A stretch of 64,000 nucleotides of DNA from JAFDBW01 sp963825575 (GCA_963825575.1 CAWGUB010000027.1:62001-126000), one strand, 5' to 3'; counted from the first letter of the stretch, positions 42,493 to 51,540 are shown. The notes: generated by a model from the letters alone, not told the origin. Numbers and translations: made by a program.

Positions 42493-43653
42493 ATGGGACA
42501 CCTGATATCCGGCAAAACTCACCTGGTACCTCTGATTGACCGGCTCAACCGCTATCCGGTCGGCCTGGTTGACAATGAGAAGCTGCGCGAGATACTGGCG
42601 CTGCTCTTCAGTGAGGAGGAAGCGGCGATTGCCGCCAGGTTCCCGCTCTCGGAAGCGACTGCAGACGAATTGTCGACCCTCACCGGGATCCCGGTTGACG
42701 AGCTGCTGCCGAAGCTCGATCAGATGGCAGACAAGGGCTTGGTGGTTGATACTCCCTGTGGAGACACAACTTACTGGATGCTGATGCCCGGGCTGATCGG
42801 TTTCTTCGAATTCACCTTCATGAAGAAGCGCACCGACCTGCCGATGGCCGAGGTGGCCCGCCTGATGCACGAATACCTCCACGAGGTCCGACCGGGACAG
42901 GCCGAAGAGTTCTTTGGCTCCCCCACCCAGCTGACCCGCGCCCTCACTTACGAGGACAAGGCCCCGGTGACATCGAAGATCACCCGCTGGGAGGATGCCC
43001 GACAGATTGTACGCGATGCCGAATTCGGCGCGGCGGGGACGTGCTTCTGCCGCCATCAGAAGGAGCATCTTGACCAGCCGTGTCGCAAACAAGCTCCGGT
43101 AGACGGGATCTGCATTGCTCTTGGCGCCGGCGCACAGTTCCTGGCCCGTCGGGGCTTCATGGAGGAGAAGAGCACCGACGAGCTGCTCGCCATCCTCGAC
43201 ACTGCCCGCAGCTACAACCTGACCCATGTCACCGACAATATCCGTGAGAAACCGTCTTTTATCTGCAACTGCTGCTCCTGTTGCTGCGAGCTGATGACCG
43301 GGATCCAGATGGGGTTCCCCGACGGCGTTGCCAAAACCCCCTTCCTGGTCAATGTTGACCAGGAGGCCTGCACCTTGTGCGGCAAGTGCATCAAGGCTTG
43401 CAATGTCGCAAGCCTCAACCCGAGCCGAGAAGCACAGGCGGTTCGGGTCGATGAGAACGTTTGTCTCGGTTGCGGTGCATGCCTCGATGTCTGCCCGGAG
43501 GGCGCCCTGCATCTGATCGAGCGTGACAAGCGCCCGAAACCGCCGCGCAACAAGGGGCTGATGTTCGTCCGGATACTGAGAGAGAAAAACCGCCTGATGC
43601 CGGTAGTCAAGGCAGAAGTGACGAAGAATCTCAAGCGCCTGGTCAAGAAGTAA
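42493..43653 (+). CDS. multi-cluster iron-sulfur protein with N-terminal winged-helix region
   Basis: A 386-residue cytosolic protein. Residues about 15-85 look like a winged helix (ATADELSTLTGIPVDELLPKL). A cysteine region FCRHQKEHLDQPCRK follows, then an unusual CNCCSCCC cluster near residues 258-265. Two classic [4Fe-4S] sets come next (CTLCGKCIKAC and CLGCGACLDVC). It belongs to a family common in Desulfuromonadales and sulfate reducers, without a proven function; electron transfer or redox sensing is likely. It is a single gene with its own weak ribosome-binding site. Confidence 0.75.
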   Translation: MGHLISGKTHLVPLIDRLNRYPVGLVDNEKLREILALLFSEEEAAIAARFPLSEATADELSTLTGIPVDELLPKLDQMADKGLVVDTPCGDTTYWMLMPGLIGFFEFTFMKKRTDLPMAEVARLMHEYLHEVRPGQAEEFFGSPTQLTRALTYEDKAPVTSKITRWEDARQIVRDAEFGAAGTCFCRHQKEHLDQPCRKQAPVDGICIALGAGAQFLARRGFMEEKSTDELLAILDTARSYNLTHVTDNIREKPSFICNCCSCCCELMTGIQMGFPDGVAKTPFLVNVDQEACTLCGKCIKACNVASLNPSREAQAVRVDENVCLGCGACLDVCPEGALHLIERDKRPKPPRNKGLMFVRILREKNRLMPVVKAEVTKNLKRLVKK

Positions 43654-43706
43654 GTGTCCGGCTTGAGTTCTTGTGCGATAGTGCTTAAATATTCAGAGGA
43701 GACACA

Positions 43707-44510
43707 GTGCGATTCCTGCTTTACAACATACGATATGCCACCGGCCCACGGATGCATAATTACATGCGTTCGTCGCACAACAACCTGGATCGGATAGCCG
43801 ACTTCATGCGCGGACTGGAACCGGACCTTATCGGTCTGGTCGAGGTGGACCACGGCTCCTACCGCAGCGGCGGCAGGAACCAGGTCGAAACCCTGGCCAA
43901 ATCCCTGGGACATTATCATTCCCATTCGATCAAGTACGGCCTGGATTCGTTCTGGCGACGTATCCCGGTCCTGAACACCCAGGGCAACGCTTTTCTGGCG
44001 AGAGACCGGATCCGCAACGAGACCTTCCATTATTTCAAGCGCGGCATGAAACGCCTGGTGATTGAACTCGAGCTAGAGCACATAGTGGTTTACCTCGTCC
44101 ACCTCTCTCTCGGCGCGAAGGCCAGGCACGATCAACTGGGCGACCTTTACGAGATGGTGAAAAACACCAACAAGCCCTGCGTGGTTGCCGGGGATTTCAA
44201 CATGCTCTGGGGGGAACGTGAGATAGACCTCTTCCTGGCGGCAACCGGGTTGCAAAACGCCAACACCCAAAACCTGCCGACCTTCCCGAGCAGCCAGCCG
44301 CGGCGTCACCTCGACTTCGTGCTGCACAGCAAGGAGATAGAGATCGTGGATTTCCAGGTTCCCCTGGTTCCTTTTTCGGATCATCTGCCGGTGTTGGTTG
44401 ACTTCAATGTCAACGTTCCAGAGGAACATCGCAGCGAGGAAAGGGCTACGCACTGCTCCTGCATTGAGAAGCAGGAGCAGTTGTTCGGTGGTTTGGAAAT
44501 CGCGTCTTAA
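43707..44510 (+). CDS. endonuclease/exonuclease/phosphatase family hydrolase
   Basis: A 267-residue metal-dependent hydrolase. The EEP motifs are visible: LLYNIRYATG at the start, LIGLVEVDHG with the metal-binding glutamate, VAGDFNMLWGE, and the terminal SDHLPVLVDF. It has no signal peptide. Targets in this superfamily range from nucleic acids to phospholipids and cyclic nucleotides; I cannot assign one. It follows the Fe-S gene by 53 bases on the same strand, with AGGAGA before its start codon. The element repeat at 44559 follows. Confidence 0.85.
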   Translation: MRFLLYNIRYATGPRMHNYMRSSHNNLDRIADFMRGLEPDLIGLVEVDHGSYRSGGRNQVETLAKSLGHYHSHSIKYGLDSFWRRIPVLNTQGNAFLARDRIRNETFHYFKRGMKRLVIELELEHIVVYLVHLSLGAKARHDQLGDLYEMVKNTNKPCVVAGDFNMLWGEREIDLFLAATGLQNANTQNLPTFPSSQPRRHLDFVLHSKEIEIVDFQVPLVPFSDHLPVLVDFNVNVPEEHRSEERATHCSCIEKQEQLFGGLEIAS

Positions 44511-44558
44511 AGGTGACCTGGTAGTTTTGTTCTGACCATCACCGATTTAAATTCAAAG

Positions 44559-44990
44559 GCAAAACCGGCGGGTCGCGTCCCGCCAGACGCCATACTTTTG
44601 TCCGGCAACAAAAGTATGCAAAAGTGCCTGCTCCTTGCGGAGGGCATCTCCTTTGCCGGACTTCTGAGATATCCAATAAGTACGGAGCTTAATAAGTCGG
44701 CCGTTACCGGGGGCCTCCCTTCCGGTGTGACTTACAAGGGAAAAGCATCAAAACAAGAGAGCACATGCAATCCTTCACAAATGGAGAGGCTCTCAAGGGC
44801 CTCGGTTCTTGCGGGGGAAATGTAGAATCTTGATCGGTTAGAACAATCCGGATTGAGGTTGCCGCCATGACGAGCCAGACATGCCCAGCGCAGCGCAGGC
44901 CCTTTTCTGCTTACTCTTTTGGGCCAGCAAAAGAGTAAGGCGCGGTCGGGGGGCGCAACCCCCGGGTTCTTTTTTATCTTTGAGGTTATA
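44559..44990 (-). repeat. dispersed double-hairpin element, full copy
   Basis: This copy, read on the minus strand, matches 50990-51432 along its whole length with perhaps three-quarters identity by eye. The left end has a GC stem (CCCGGGGGTTGCGCCCCCCG) and CTTACTCTTTTGCTGGCCCAAAAGAGTAAG. The right end mirrors this with CATACTTTTGTTGCCGGACAAAAGTATG and GGGACGCGACCCGCC. The ends are therefore inverted versions of one two-hairpin module. No transposase is encoded. Confidence 0.75.
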
Positions 44991-45049
44991 TCGCTCAAAG
45001 CCAAGAGAACACCACACAGTCTTGAGCTATTTCTCCTCTAATATCCATA

Positions 45050-45083
45050 AAAAAAGGGGTGCCCGTTAAGGCACCCCTTTTAT
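45050..45083 (-). terminator. intrinsic terminator of the citrate synthase gene
   Basis: AAAAGGGGTGCC and GGCACCCCTTTT form a 12-bp stem around CGTTAA-type loop bases. On the minus strand a long U-run follows. It lies about 20 bases after the citrate synthase stop. Confidence 0.88.
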
Positions 45084-45103
45084 ACTGCAAATCAATTAAT
45101 AGA

Positions 45104-46414
45104 TCAGATCCCAGCAGCTTCTTCCAGCATCGCGGTGGTAACCGACTTCGGACGCTCGATGCCGTAACCGAGAGCGCGGTCCCAAGTGATGTTGGCGAGG
45201 CAGCCGAGTGCGCGGCCGATGCCGAACAGCACGGTGTAGAACTCGTACTGGGTGACACCGTAGTACCACTGGATGACGCCGGACTGAGCGTCGACATTCG
45301 GCCAGGGGTTCTTTGCCTTGCCGTGCTCGGTGAGCACGCCAGGAGCAACTTCAAAGATCATCCGGACCAGCTGGAACAGCGGGTAGTCTTTCAGACCTTC
45401 GGTCTTCATGCAGAACTCACGCTGCGAGGTGTAGCGGGGGTCGGTCTTACGCAGAACGGCGTGGCCGTAACCCGGGATAACCTGACCGCTGTTAAGAGTC
45501 GCCCAGAGAGCTTCCTTGAGACCTTCTTCGGTCGGGACCTGGCCGCCGAGTTGCTCCATGAAGTTCTGGGTCCAACGCAGCACTTCCTCGTTAGCAAGAC
45601 CGTGCAGAGGACCGGCCAGGCCGTTGAGGCCAGCACTGTATGCGTAGTATGCATCGGAAAGAGCCGAGGCAACCAGGTGAGTCGTATGGGCGGAAACGTT
45701 GCCGGACTCATGGTCGGAGTGGAGGATGAAGTACATGCGGGCAACATCGTCATAAGGAGCCGGGACGCCCATCATGTGCGCGAAGTTGCCGCCCATGTCG
45801 AGCTTCGGATCAGCAGCGATCTGCTTGTTGTTCTTGTACTTCTTACGGTAGATATAAGCGCCGATCGGGCCGAGTTTTGCCATCATGTTGTTGGCATCTT
45901 CGTACATATCTTCCCAGCAGGTCATCTTGTTGAACTTGCCGGCGGCATAGTTGGAAGCGAAAACCGAGTCACGCTGCATGGCAAGGACGGCGCTGGAGAA
46001 CATGGCCATCGGATGGGCATCTTTCGGCAGTGCGTTGAGTACGTCATAGACATACTGGGGAACCACGGCACGCTTCTTCCAGTCTTCAACGACTTCCAGG
46101 GTCTGTGCCATGGTCGGCACGTCGCCGGTCAGCAGCAGGTACCAGAAACCCTCGACGAAAGGATACTCACTGCCGGGAACTTTCGGCAGGACATCAAAGG
46201 TCTCGGGGATGGTCATGCCACGGAAGCGGATACCCTCAAAGGGGTCCAGGTAGGAGATATCGGTGACCAGGCACTTGATGCCGCGGGCGCCGCCGATAGC
46301 TTGAGCGATAGTGACATCACCCAGTTTGACATCACCGCACTCCTTGACCAACTTGGTGATCCGGGGGCGATGCGCATCAATTTTCTGACTCAGGACTTTC
46401 TTCAGTGTCGACAT
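45104..46414 (-). CDS. gltA: citrate synthase, eukaryote-like type
   Basis: Condenses oxaloacetate and acetyl-CoA at the entry to the TCA cycle. The 436 residues resemble the mitochondrial-type enzyme known from Geobacter rather than the enterobacterial type. The catalytic histidines are in SDHESGNVSAHTTHLV and NGLAGPLHGLANEEVL, and the catalytic aspartate comes late, in NVDAQSG. The start has GGAGAGAG upstream, a good promoter lies about 225 bases further up, and a strong terminator follows. Oxidation of acetate through a full TCA cycle would fit the expected lifestyle. Confidence 0.95.
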   Translation of the reverse strand: MSTLKKVLSQKIDAHRPRITKLVKECGDVKLGDVTIAQAIGGARGIKCLVTDISYLDPFEGIRFRGMTIPETFDVLPKVPGSEYPFVEGFWYLLLTGDVPTMAQTLEVVEDWKKRAVVPQYVYDVLNALPKDAHPMAMFSSAVLAMQRDSVFASNYAAGKFNKMTCWEDMYEDANNMMAKLGPIGAYIYRKKYKNNKQIAADPKLDMGGNFAHMMGVPAPYDDVARMYFILHSDHESGNVSAHTTHLVASALSDAYYAYSAGLNGLAGPLHGLANEEVLRWTQNFMEQLGGQVPTEEGLKEALWATLNSGQVIPGYGHAVLRKTDPRYTSQREFCMKTEGLKDYPLFQLVRMIFEVAPGVLTEHGKAKNPWPNVDAQSGVIQWYYGVTQYEFYTVLFGIGRALGCLANITWDRALGYGIERPKSVTTAMLEEAAGI

Positions 46415-46639
46415 ACTCTCTCTCCTTTGGAATGAAATGGTGGCGGCAGACGGCCCGCCAGAGTGAAACTGTCCCTTGTTTACAAAACAACTGTCAATGA
46501 CAAATCATCCCGCCAACAGCCCGGCTCCGGTGCGCAAGACCCGCACCAGAGAACTGAACAAATGCGGCGGGAAAATAGATTAGAGCAGACAAAGGGAACA
46601 TCCTTGTGATTCTTTACCCTTTATCATTTTCCAAATAAC

Positions 46640-46668
46640 GTTCTAACAAGCCAACCCCTAACTGTCAA
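46640..46668 (-). promoter_or_regulatory. promoter upstream of citrate synthase
   Basis: On the minus strand TTGACA and TAGAAC are separated by 17 bases. The long leader (over 200 bases) before the citrate synthase ATG includes a GC-rich inverted region around 46530-46570 that could be regulatory. Confidence 0.55.
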
Positions 46669-46706
46669 GCCGAATTTTGTATACAGTATGCGATTTCTTT
46701 TTGTCT

Positions 46707-46735
46707 TTGGAGAGTATTTTTATTTGCAATACTAT
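46707..46735 (+). promoter_or_regulatory. candidate promoter for dusB-ntrBC-folA
   Basis: TTGGAG and TACTAT are 17 bases apart, about 50 bases before the dusB start codon. The -35 box is weak, so the assignment is tentative. Confidence 0.35.
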
Positions 46736-46787
46736 GTCTCGGTGGTAGAATGCACAAAATTTAAGCAATCAGCTCCGGTCACAACCC

Positions 46788-47747
46788 ATGCAAATTGGCA
46801 CTTTAAAACTCAAAAACCCAATATTTTCTGCACCAATGGCTGGCATTTCCGACCTGCCATACCGATTGATCATGAAGCGCCACGGCGCCGCGCTGGTCTT
46901 CACCGAGATGATCAGCGCCAATGGTCTGTTCTTCAATGGCAAGGCCACTCGTGTTCTGCTGCAAACGCGCCGGGAAGAGCAGCCGCTGGCGGTTCAACTG
47001 TTCGGCGACGACCCCGGCCGCCTGGCAGAAGCGGCGGAATCTGTTGCAGAGTGTGGTGACTTGATTGACCTGAATCTCGGCTGCCCGGTCCGCAAGGTGA
47101 TTCGTTCGGGAGCTGGCAGTGCCCTGCTGCGCGAACCGGCCAAGGTTGCCAGCATTATCTCTGCAGTTCGTAAGGCGACAGACAAACCGCTGACGATCAA
47201 GTTTCGCTCCGGCTGGGACTGCGACTCGATCAACTTCATGGAAATTGCCCGCATTGCGGCGGAAGAAGGCATCGATGCCGTGACCCTGCACCCGAGAACC
47301 CGGGCGCAGATGTTTGGCGGACAGGCGGAATGGCAACAGATCAGGGACCTCAAGGAGGCCCTGGCGATCCCGGTTATTGGCAGCGGCGATCTGTTTGACG
47401 CCGACAGGATTAAAACCATGTTTGCGCAAACCGGTTGTGATGCTGTCATGGTCGGGCGGGGCGGATATGGCAATCCATGGATCGTCGACCAGGCTCTCGA
47501 TCTGCTTGCCGGGAGACCTGCCAGAGCGCCCTCGGCAGCGGAGCGGTTCATTACGGCACGGGAGCACTTTGACCTTTGCCTGGAGATTTTCGGCCCCCGG
47601 AAGACTCTCGGTCAAATGCGCAAACACCTTTGCTGGTATGCACGGGGGATGGATAATGCCGCCGGCTTCCGGTCCGAAATCAACCGAACCAGAACCATTG
47701 ATGAAATGAGCGCCCGGTTCGAGGATTTTTTTGCCCATGCCGCATGA
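46788..47747 (+). CDS. dusB: tRNA-dihydrouridine synthase
   Basis: Reduces specific uridines in tRNA to dihydrouridine using FMN and NADPH. The 319 residues have APMAGISDLPYR at the flavin site, DLNLGCPVRKV with the catalytic cysteine, LTIKFRSGWD, and the phosphate-binding VIGSGDLFD and VMVGRGGYGNPW. The protein is DusB-like. The dusB-ntrB-ntrC order parallels the dusB-fis arrangement known elsewhere, in that a nitrogen or growth regulator follows. The last 11 bases overlap the probable start of the sensor kinase gene. Confidence 0.92.
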   Translation: MQIGTLKLKNPIFSAPMAGISDLPYRLIMKRHGAALVFTEMISANGLFFNGKATRVLLQTRREEQPLAVQLFGDDPGRLAEAAESVAECGDLIDLNLGCPVRKVIRSGAGSALLREPAKVASIISAVRKATDKPLTIKFRSGWDCDSINFMEIARIAAEEGIDAVTLHPRTRAQMFGGQAEWQQIRDLKEALAIPVIGSGDLFDADRIKTMFAQTGCDAVMVGRGGYGNPWIVDQALDLLAGRPARAPSAAERFITAREHFDLCLEIFGPRKTLGQMRKHLCWYARGMDNAAGFRSEINRTRTIDEMSARFEDFFAHAA

Positions 47748-48867
47748 CAGGTCAAACAACGGCACAACAACCGGCAGGGACAGAGATTCCAATTCGAATC
47801 TCTACGGCATGATATTGGAAAATATCGACCGAGCTGTGATCGCCTTTGACTGCGATGGCAAGATCACTTTGTTCAACCCGGCAGCAGAAGCACTCATCGA
47901 GTGCTCATCGCGCCAGGTCATTGGCAAAAGCTACCAGGACCTTTTCAAGGACCAGGAAACGCTTCTCTACCTGGTCAAAGTCGCCCTGGAAGAGGGTCGA
48001 TCAATCACTGATGACGAGGGGCTCTACCTGCATCGCGCTAACGCCTCCCCCTTGCCGATCAATGCCTATACGGCGCCGATCTTTGCCCAGCGGGGCAACC
48101 AGGACGGAGCCGTCATGATCATCCGCGACCTGTCCCGCATCAAGGACCTTGAAGGGACCTTGCGACGAGCTGACCGCCTATCGATGTTAGGGACACTGGC
48201 CGCCGGTCTGGCCCACGAAATTAAAAACCCCCTGGGAGGGATCAAGGGCGCTGCCCAGCTGCTTTCGATGGAACTCTCAGAGGAAAGCTCCCTGCAGGAT
48301 TACACACAGATCATGATCAAGGAAGCAGAGCGTATCAACTTCATCATTGAAGAACTGATGGACCTCGGCAATCCGCGCGAGCCAGAGATCGGCGATGTCG
48401 ACCTGACCAAAATCATGAATGACATTGTCCTCCTGCAGCGTGAGGCGGCACGCAGCCGGAACATACTCTTCAAGCTGAAGCTTGACCCAAGCATTCCACC
48501 GGTGCAAGGCGATGAAGGATTACTCACCCGTCTGTTCCTCAACTTGATCAAGAATGCCCGGGAATCGATATCAAATGAAGGTGACGTGGTTATCGAAACC
48601 AGGATTGTCTCGAATTACCACATGACTGGACCAGGCAGACGTTCGTCACCGATGGTGGATATCATCATCAGTGATACAGGCTGCGGCATAGACCAGCACG
48701 AGATGGAGCGCATCTTCACACCCTACTTCACGACCAAAAGCAAGGGCAGCGGCCTCGGCCTGGCAATTTCACAAAAAATTATCGAAGATCATAACGGCCT
48801 GCTGAAAATTGAAAGCACCCCCAGTGAAGGGACAACCGTTACCATTTCCTTGCCGTTGCGCCGCTAG
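47737..48867 (+). CDS. NtrB-type sensor histidine kinase
   Basis: A 376-residue soluble kinase for the adjacent sigma-54 regulator. A PAS domain (about 20-125, VIAFDCDGKITLFNPAAEAL) precedes the HisKA motif LAAGLAHEIKNPLGG with the phosphorylated histidine. An ATPase domain follows with NLIKNARESI, DTGCGID and KGSGLGLAI. No membrane segments are seen, which fits an NtrB/GlnL-like sensor of nitrogen or internal redox state. The ATG at 47737 lies inside the end of dusB; a TTG two codons earlier is possible. NtrC-like regulation follows 28 bases after its stop. Confidence 0.88.
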   Translation: MPHDRSNNGTTTGRDRDSNSNLYGMILENIDRAVIAFDCDGKITLFNPAAEALIECSSRQVIGKSYQDLFKDQETLLYLVKVALEEGRSITDDEGLYLHRANASPLPINAYTAPIFAQRGNQDGAVMIIRDLSRIKDLEGTLRRADRLSMLGTLAAGLAHEIKNPLGGIKGAAQLLSMELSEESSLQDYTQIMIKEAERINFIIEELMDLGNPREPEIGDVDLTKIMNDIVLLQREAARSRNILFKLKLDPSIPPVQGDEGLLTRLFLNLIKNARESISNEGDVVIETRIVSNYHMTGPGRRSSPMVDIIISDTGCGIDQHEMERIFTPYFTTKSKGSGLGLAISQKIIEDHNGLLKIESTPSEGTTVTISLPLRR

Positions 48868-48895
48868 CACTGGCAAGTCATCAAGGAGAATCAAG

Positions 48896-50329
48896 ATGCC
48901 GATCAAACGGATACTGGTGGCGGATGACGAAGAGAGCATCCGCTGGGTTCTGTCCAAGTCACTGAGCAAGCAGGGTTTTCATGTTGACCTGGCCAGCGAC
49001 GGCCAGGAGGCCCTGCTGATGAGCCGGAAGCAGAGCTACGATCTGGCGGTTCTCGACATCAAGATGCCGGGCCTCTCTGGCCTGCAGCTGTTAAGCAAGT
49101 TCCAGGAAGAATGCCCCCAGGCCCTGGTCGTCATCATGACTGCCGAGTCTTCGATGAAAAACGCCGTTGAAGCGATGAAGCGCGGCGCCTACGATTACCT
49201 GACCAAACCCTTCGACCTGGATGCCCTGGACGCGATTATCTACAAGGCGCAGAAAGCCGCCGACGTCTCTGCCGAAGTCTCACTTCTCAAGCAGGAGATC
49301 AAGGATCATTACCAGCTGGAGCGCACCATTATCGGCCAGAGCCAGCCTATGCAGCGGACCTACAAAATCCTCGGCAAAATTGCCCCTTCAGATGTGACCG
49401 TCCTGATCTACGGTGAGAGCGGCACGGGCAAGGAGCTGATCGCCCGCGCCATTCACTTCAACAGCTCGCGACTGGGCAAACCGTTTATCGCCCTTAATTG
49501 CGCGGCCATCCCCAGCGAGCTTCTGGAAAGCGAACTGTTCGGCCATGAAAAGGGCGCTTTTACCGGCGCTACAGACAAGAAAATCGGCAAGTTTGAACAG
49601 GCCAAGGAGGGCACCCTGTTCCTGGACGAGATCGGCGACATGCCTTTGGAGCTGCAGGCCAAGCTCCTGAGGGTCCTGCAGGAGAAAGAGATTACCAGGA
49701 CCGGTGGCAACACAACCATCCAGGTCAACACCCGGATTGTTGCGGCGACCAACCAGGACTTAAAGGAAAAGGTTCGTAGCAAGCAGTTTCGAGAAGATCT
49801 ATATTACCGGTTGAATGTTGTCCCGCTGGAGTTGCCGCCCCTGCGCGAGCGCCAGGAGGACATCCCTGAGCTTGTTGACTATTTCCTGACCAAGGCATCA
49901 GAAGAATACGGCACATCTGCTAACGGGCTGACCAAAGAGGCAATGGACATACTCTGCCATTACGACTGGCCGGGGAATGTGCGTGAACTGGAGAACATCA
50001 TCCAGAGAGCAGCCCTGCTCTCTCCCGATGCGATGCTCAACGCGGCGGACTTCCCGGGTTTGGTTTCGGGCCAGGGCAGCTGTGCGAACAAGGCCTCACT
50101 GGAAGGGTTGATCAACCAGAAGCTGCAAAGCTCTCTGGCACAGATAGACTTGCAGGACATGGATAACCTCTACGAGATGGTCCTCCACCAGATGGAACGC
50201 CCCCTGATCAACATCGTCCTCGAGAAAACCCGCGGCAATCAGGTCAAGGCTGCTGAGGTCCTCGGAATCAATCGCAACACCTTGAGGAAAAAGATCCAGA
50301 CCCTCAATATCACGGCCAAGCGCAACTGA
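48896..50329 (+). CDS. ntrC: NtrC-type sigma-54 response regulator
   Basis: A 477-residue activator of sigma-54 promoters. The receiver (1-120) has DD at 10-11 and phosphoacceptor D54 (AVLDIKMPG). The AAA+ domain has Walker A GESGTGKE, the sigma-54 contact motif GAFTGA and LFLDEIGDMP. The Fis-type DNA-binding helix at the end reads GNQVKAAEVLGINRNTLRKKI. With the neighbouring kinase it forms a two-component pair, probably for nitrogen control. The ATG at 48896 has AAGGAGA upstream; a longer frame from 48809 overlaps the kinase and has no site. Confidence 0.92.
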   Translation: MPIKRILVADDEESIRWVLSKSLSKQGFHVDLASDGQEALLMSRKQSYDLAVLDIKMPGLSGLQLLSKFQEECPQALVVIMTAESSMKNAVEAMKRGAYDYLTKPFDLDALDAIIYKAQKAADVSAEVSLLKQEIKDHYQLERTIIGQSQPMQRTYKILGKIAPSDVTVLIYGESGTGKELIARAIHFNSSRLGKPFIALNCAAIPSELLESELFGHEKGAFTGATDKKIGKFEQAKEGTLFLDEIGDMPLELQAKLLRVLQEKEITRTGGNTTIQVNTRIVAATNQDLKEKVRSKQFREDLYYRLNVVPLELPPLRERQEDIPELVDYFLTKASEEYGTSANGLTKEAMDILCHYDWPGNVRELENIIQRAALLSPDAMLNAADFPGLVSGQGSCANKASLEGLINQKLQSSLAQIDLQDMDNLYEMVLHQMERPLINIVLEKTRGNQVKAAEVLGINRNTLRKKIQTLNITAKRN

Positions 50330-50335
50330 CCGGAG

Positions 50336-50842
50336 ATGACTCAGCAAGGGAGGGCCTCAGAGGTCGCGATCATCGCCGCAATGACCAGAGATCGGGTGAT
50401 CGGCCTGGGTGCCGGACTTCCATGGGACCTGCCGGAGGATTTGCAGAAACTCAAGCAGCTGACCACCTTCAACACGGTCATCATGGGTCGCAGGACCTAT
50501 GAATCGATCGGCCACCCCCTGCCGGACAGGAACAATATCGTCCTGAGTCGATCTTTAAACCGTCTTTCCGGAGCGATGGTCTGCAACAGCTTCATCACAG
50601 GCATGGCTAAAGCCAGCCAATTCGGACGACCAGTCTTCATCCTTGGTGGGGTCGAACTATATCGAGAGGCCCTGCCGATTGCCTCTGTGTTGCACATTTC
50701 ATGGGTCAGGGAGGCGTTTTCAGGCAGCGTGCACTTTCCGGAATTTGATCTTGCGGACTGGAGAGTGGAGGAAGAACAGGACTACCCTGGCTTTCGATAT
50801 GTGAAGTACCTGGTTAAAACCGCCGATAAATCCTGTCGTTGA
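50336..50842 (+). CDS. folA: dihydrofolate reductase
   Basis: Reduces dihydrofolate to tetrahydrofolate with NADPH. The 168 residues include AIIAAMTRDRVIGLGAGLPWDLPEDL, with the active-site acidic residue in the WDLPED segment, TVIMGRRTYESIG for NADPH and VFILGGVELYREAL. The ATG at 50336 lies seven bases after ntrC, with GGAG touching it, so spacing is poor. An internal start is not available with a standard codon, and the first eight residues look like an extension. A terminator hairpin follows at 50911. Confidence 0.9.
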   Translation: MTQQGRASEVAIIAAMTRDRVIGLGAGLPWDLPEDLQKLKQLTTFNTVIMGRRTYESIGHPLPDRNNIVLSRSLNRLSGAMVCNSFITGMAKASQFGRPVFILGGVELYREALPIASVLHISWVREAFSGSVHFPEFDLADWRVEEEQDYPGFRYVKYLVKTADKSCR

Positions 50843-50910
50843 TCGCAACAAACTCCTCACGTATGCTGGATTTGTTTTTTCACCTGGCAGGCGGAGTTTC
50901 TATGAAGCTT

Positions 50911-50939
50911 AGGGCAACAGATGGTTAATCTGTTGCCCT
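50911..50939 (+). terminator. terminator palindrome, left copy
   Basis: AGGGCAACAGAT and ATCTGTTGCCCT are perfect 12-bp arms around GGTTA, about 70 bases after folA. The exact reverse complement of these 29 bases occurs at 51454-51482, on the other side of the dispersed element. Confidence 0.75.
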
Positions 50940-50989
50940 CATTGTTCCTGTCTTTGACTTTCCTCCCCTGTTGCCCTTATTTGTTGACC

Positions 50990-51432
50990 TCCGTAATTTA
51001 AAGACAAAAGCAAACCTCGGGGGTTGCGCCCCCCGACTGCGCCTTACTCTTTTGCTGGCCCAAAAGAGTAAGCAGAAAAGGGCCTGCGCTGCGCTGGGCA
51101 TGTCTGGGGCGGAATGGTGGCGACCTCAATACGGATTCTGCTTATCGATCAAGGGCCCAGCTTTCCCCCGCAGGAACCGAGGCTCTTGTGAGCCTCTCCT
51201 TCCGTGGAGTATTGCAAAAGTTGTCATGTTTTCTAGTTTTTCCTCTGTAGGTCACAAAGAAAGGTCAGGCCCTTTGACACAGGGCCGGATTGTTATGATA
51301 CCTCGTTATGGAATGCCACAGAAACCCGGCAAAGGAGATGCCCTCCGCAAGGAGAAGGCATTTTTGCATACTTTTGTTGCCGGACAAAAGTATGGCGTCC
51401 GGCGGGACGCGACCCGCCGGTTTTATGGCTAT
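50990..51432 (+). repeat. dispersed double-hairpin element, full copy
   Basis: Plus-strand copy of the element also at 44559-44990 (inverted) and partly at 11790-12062. It opens with CGGGGGTTGCGCCCCCCG and CTTACTCTTTTGCTGGCCCAAAAGAGTAAG, has a middle section of about 250 bases, and closes with CATACTTTTGTTGCCGGACAAAAGTATG and CGGCGGGACGCGACCCGCCG. Short frames reading LLLAEGISFAG occur in all copies and are not credible genes. It lies between the two 29-base palindromes. Confidence 0.75.
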
Positions 51433-51453
51433 ACTCTTAAGGATAAAGTAATG

Positions 51454-51482
51454 AGGGCAACAGATTAACCATCTGTTGCCCT
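51454..51482 (-). terminator. terminator palindrome, right copy
   Basis: Exact reverse complement of 50911-50939 (arms AGGGCAACAGAT/ATCTGTTGCCCT, loop TAACC). It lies about 60 bases past the dnaB stop on the minus strand and may act as its terminator. Confidence 0.65.
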
Positions 51483-51540
51483 CTATCGTGAAGTCTGAAA
51501 ACTTTGTCAGCAGCCTGAAGCCGGCCAACGCTGGCCGGCT

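Noticed and set aside
42469..43512. 347-residue minus-strand open frame
   Set aside because: It is antisense to the iron-sulfur protein gene, whose cysteine motifs are unmistakable.
44598..44825. Frames reading LLLAEGISFAG here and near 51265-51528 and 11734-11919
   Set aside because: They are translations of the dispersed element; they sit over hairpins, differ in frame continuation and have no ribosome-binding sites.
45059..46435. 458-residue plus-strand open frame
   Set aside because: It is antisense to citrate synthase; its composition and lack of a ribosome-binding site mark it as a shadow.
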